A stretch of DNA of 8,013 nt, from the NCBI GenBank assembly GCA_900550635.1, contig URSZ01000114.1, positions 1-8,013 of the forward strand, written 5' to 3'. Shown here one piece after another: positions 5,908 to 8,013 of this stretch. The notes beneath the pieces are model-generated. The model made no database searches. It saw only the letters and a list, made by a program, of their open reading frames with translations, and was not told the origin of the DNA. How positions within the stretch are numbered: the stretch's first letter is position 1; each line of letters begins with the position of its first letter. This stretch comes from an uncultured Prevotella sp. GTDB taxonomy: Bacteria; Bacteroidota; Bacteroidia; Bacteroidales; Bacteroidaceae. The position numbers and the translations under genes are program-made.

Positions 5908-6357
5908 ATGGAAACAAACGACGACGAAAGATTCATGCGCGCCGCGATTGCCGAAGCGCAAGCCGCCGAGGCACGCGAGGAAGTGCCTGTGGGAGCGGTT
6001 GTTGTATGCCGCAACCGCATTATAGCACGCGCGCACAACCTTACCGAAACGCTACGCGACGTAACGGCCCACGCCGAAATGCAGGCCATCACGGCGGCAG
6101 CAGACTATCTGGGCGGGAAATACCTCAACGAGTGCACAATCTATGTAACCGTTGAGCCTTGCACCATGTGTGCCGGTGCAATAGGCTGGGCACAGGTGGG
6201 AAAGCTCGTCTACGGCGCGGGCGACCCGAAACGCGGATACACCGTCTACGCCCCCGATGCCCTGCACCCTAAGACGCAAGTGGTGAAAGGCATACTTGCC
6301 GAAGAATGTTCTGAACTCATGCGAAACTTCTTCCTCTCGCGGCGGCAAATACGGTAA
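5908..6357 (+). CDS. tadA: tRNA-specific adenosine-34 deaminase (TadA-type nucleoside deaminase)
   Basis: A 149-residue cytidine-deaminase-fold zinc enzyme that converts adenosine-34 to inosine in the anticodon of tRNA-Arg(ACG), allowing it to read CGN codons. The zinc site is complete: H55-A-E57 in the AHAEMQAI segment, with E57 as proton shuttle, and P84-C85-T-M-C88-A-G in the second motif. VPVGAVVV (26-33) and KLVYGAGDPKRG (99-110) are further TadA-like segments, and FFLSRR closes the last helix. Length matches the family. ATG 5908 gives the usual ten residues before the first helix; ATG 5935 (residue 10) is the alternative and would give an ordinary leader of about 28 nt. A broader guanine or cytosine deaminase role is possible but less likely, given the sole complete motif set and the length. 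Confidence 0.88.
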   Translation: METNDDERFMRAAIAEAQAAEAREEVPVGAVVVCRNRIIARAHNLTETLRDVTAHAEMQAITAAADYLGGKYLNECTIYVTVEPCTMCAGAIGWAQVGKLVYGAGDPKRGYTVYAPDALHPKTQVVKGILAEECSELMRNFFLSRRQIR

Positions 6358-6384
6358 AAGTTCGACACACTCTACCCTCACCGC

Positions 6385-6696
6385 ATGGAAGACCATGTGC
6401 TTATGTACCTGGACGAGGGTATGGTGGAACTCACCGAAAACAACCATACAACAAGGCTGACAAGCGGGGATTGCGCATTCATACGCAAAGACTGCAACGT
6501 GATGATGAACAAAAAGTGCATAGACGGGAAACCCTTCATGGCCACGTTCCTTACGTTCAAACGCAGCTTCCTGCAAGAGACGTTCCGCAGCTTCGACAAG
6601 GCCACACTGCCCTCGAACGCGCGACGCAGCAATAACAGCGTGATTTACGTCCGACAACCTGATAAAAGCGTACAAGGCCCTCGGCCGAGAAGCTAA
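6385..6696 (+). pseudogene. Remnant of an AraC-family regulator (N-terminal sensor domain only)
   Basis: The 103 residues from ATG 6385 resemble the cupin-like sensor half of Bacteroidota AraC regulators: DHVLMYLDEGMVEL (3-16), TSGDCAFIRKD (26-36), FMATFLTFKRSFLQETF (51-67) and the DKATLPSNARRS stretch (71-82). The two helix-turn-helix motifs that should follow are absent. Plausible AraC codons also run upstream of the ATG, from 6358, directly after the tadA stop codon and in the same frame, where no start codon is available. The gene therefore seems truncated at both ends. After about residue 87 the frame runs over sequence that reads as DUF362 in another frame, so the last residues are probably out-of-frame. 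A short sensor-only protein could still be made, but regulation of transcription is unlikely. Confidence 0.7.
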
Positions 6697-6703
6697 AGGA
6701 AAA

Positions 6704-7489
6704 GTGGCCATAAAGCTGTCCACCGGCGAAGTGGGCAACAAATATTTTCTCGACCCGCAACTCATAGCCCCGCTCGTGAAGATGGTAGACGGCACAATCG
6801 TTGAATGCAACACTGCATACGGCGGCGCACGTGCAACAACCGACAGCCACAGGAAAGTAGCGGCCGACCACGGATTCTCGGCCATTGCCGACGTTGACAT
6901 AATGGACGCCGAAGGCGAAATAGCACTGCCCGTTAAAGGCGGGAAACGACTGAAGGAAAATTACGTCGGGAAAAACCTCGAGAACTACGACTTCGTAGTT
7001 GTCCTCACCCACTTCAAGGGACACCCAATGGCCGGCTTCGGCGGCGCACTCAAGAACATATCGATAGGCATAGCCTCGTCGGCCGGGAAATCATGGATTC
7101 ATTCGGCAGGAAAGACCAGGAAAGCCCCCTGGGGCAACACCTCGCAGGAAGCATTCACCGAAAGCATGGCCGAAGCGGCCAAATCGGTAATAGATTATGA
7201 GGGAGAAAAAATATTATATATAAGCGTAATGAACAACCTCTCTGTCGACTGCGACTGCGTAAGCACTCCGGCCGCGCCTAAAATGAAGAACGTGGGAATA
7301 CTTGCCTCGCTCGACCCCGTAGCACTCGACCAGGCATGCGTAGACCTCGTACTCAACAGCCCGGACGACGGAAACAAAGACCTCGTGGAGCGAATCACTT
7401 CGCGCAGAGGCACACATATATTATATCATGCCGCACTTTTGGGCGCAGGTTCGCGTAACTACCAGCTAATAGACCTCGACCACGAATAA
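6704..7489 (+). CDS. DUF362 domain protein lacking its N-terminus
   Basis: 261 residues from GTG 6704 match the body of Bacteroidota DUF362 proteins, whose function is not established. Recognisable segments are KLSTGEVGN (4-12), TIVECNTAYGG (31-41), VDIMDAEGE (64-72), LTHFKGHPMAGFGGALKN (101-118), MNNLSVDCDC (176-185) and DPVALDQACVDLV (204-216). The CxC at 183-185 is the only cysteine pair in the body; no ferredoxin-type four-cysteine cluster is present. DUF362-like codons (FTSDNLIKAYKALG and on) extend upstream to 6644, where a TGA stops the frame, and no ATG, GTG or TTG exists between them. The usual N-terminal segment, often a signal peptide, is missing. Either a shortened protein starts at the GTG, or the gene is dead. 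The receptor gene follows after 31 bp, probably in the same transcript. Confidence 0.75.
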   Translation: MAIKLSTGEVGNKYFLDPQLIAPLVKMVDGTIVECNTAYGGARATTDSHRKVAADHGFSAIADVDIMDAEGEIALPVKGGKRLKENYVGKNLENYDFVVVLTHFKGHPMAGFGGALKNISIGIASSAGKSWIHSAGKTRKAPWGNTSQEAFTESMAEAAKSVIDYEGEKILYISVMNNLSVDCDCVSTPAAPKMKNVGILASLDPVALDQACVDLVLNSPDDGNKDLVERITSRRGTHILYHAALLGAGSRNYQLIDLDHE

Positions 7490-7520
7490 AACGATACGCA
7501 AAATAAAACACCAGCAATAA

Positions 7521-8013
7521 ATGAACGCAAAAATACCAATAACATTGGTGTTGATTCTTTTTGTGCCTTTTATTTCGTTTGCACAAAACAACGACAGCAC
7601 TTCTATACACCTTAACGAAGCTACCGTAACAGGAACAAGGAACATCGCAAAGATAGACGCACGGTTCCTGACCTACACATTAACCGAAATAAATCGCACC
7701 GAAATAGAAAACCGCTATGAACAATCACTCCTTCCGCTGCTTTCGGAGCAAGTGCCGGGACTTTTCATAACTGAACGAGGCATTATGGGCTACGGTATAT
7801 CCACCAACTCGGCCGGAGGCATGAAAATACGCGGGATAGGCGGTTCTCCCACCACGCAAATGATGGTTCTGATTGACGGACATCCGCAATTTGCCGGATT
7901 GATGGGCCACACTTTGGCCGACACGTACCAGTCTTTACTTGCGCAAAAGGTAGGAGTTGTGCGCGGCCCGGCCTCAATGCTTTACGGCTCAAACGCAATG
8001 GGAGGAGTCATCA
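7521..8013 (+). CDS. TonB-dependent outer-membrane receptor, 5' part (runs off the window)
   Basis: The first 164 codons of an outer-membrane active-transport receptor. Residues 1-21 form a signal peptide (basic start, hydrophobic LVLILFVPFISF, cleavage likely after SFA-Q or nearby). A TonB-box-like LNEATVTGTR (31-40) follows directly. The plug domain then shows LLPLLSEQVPGLFITERG (70-87), MKIRGIGG (101-108), MVLIDGHPQ (115-123), VGVVRGPASMLYGSNAMGGV (144-163). There is no carboxypeptidase-regulatory-like domain between signal and plug, so this is a siderophore, heme or cobalamin type receptor rather than a SusC type. The ligand cannot be named. The ATG lies 31 bp behind the DUF362 stop, with no promoter match between, so cotranscription is likely. 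The barrel lies beyond the window. Confidence 0.92.
   Translation, partial: MNAKIPITLVLILFVPFISFAQNNDSTSIHLNEATVTGTRNIAKIDARFLTYTLTEINRTEIENRYEQSLLPLLSEQVPGLFITERGIMGYGISTNSAGGMKIRGIGGSPTTQMMVLIDGHPQFAGLMGHTLADTYQSLLAQKVGVVRGPASMLYGSNAMGGVI

Noticed and set aside
6052..6900. Minus-strand frame of 282 codons
   Set aside because: It is antisense to tadA, the AraC remnant and DUF362, and its translation shows no family features.

Overview
The window looks like chromosomal DNA of a Bacteroidales bacterium (Bacteroidota). The protein families read as Bacteroides/Prevotella/Muribaculaceae-type. Start codons sit behind A-rich leaders rather than Shine-Dalgarno boxes. Matches to the Bacteroidota -7 promoter element TAnnTTTG lie upstream of the helicase, cupin, MATE and tadA genes. 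The genus cannot be fixed from this sequence.

Layout. Positions 1-337 hold a dispersed repeat (copy A, minus orientation) and a promoter region. A RecD/Dda-like SF1 helicase gene follows (338-1795, +). After a 200-bp regulatory gap rich in GGTTAA/GGTTAC hexamers comes a cupin gene (1996-2451, +), then an HxlR-family regulator (2534-2920, +). Repeat copy B, with a 42-bp perfect palindrome, fills the convergent gap before pyrH (UMP kinase, 3213-3923, -). Upstream of pyrH on the same strand is a DinF-like MATE transporter (3969-5333, -), whose putative mRNA begins with a strong hairpin. The 574-bp divergent gap 5334-5907 holds repeat copy C. On the + strand follow tadA (5908-6357), a truncated AraC-type regulator remnant (6385-6696), a DUF362 protein without its normal N-terminus (6704-7489), and the first 164 codons of a TonB-dependent receptor (7521 to the window end).

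How the genes relate. Helicase, pyrH and tadA are housekeeping functions (DNA metabolism, UMP phosphorylation, tRNA wobble editing). The cupin and HxlR genes look like a small inducible pair under their own regulator. The AraC remnant, DUF362 gene and receptor gene look like an envelope or uptake locus damaged by deletion, leaving DUF362 and the receptor without a visible promoter of their own.

The most unusual content is the repeat family. Three intergenic copies share left and right flanks around exactly three bricks of about 21 bp. Copies A and B carry nearly identical bricks and copy C carries completely different ones, although the three right flanks are about equally diverged. This suggests modular exchange of the core inside a miniature element.
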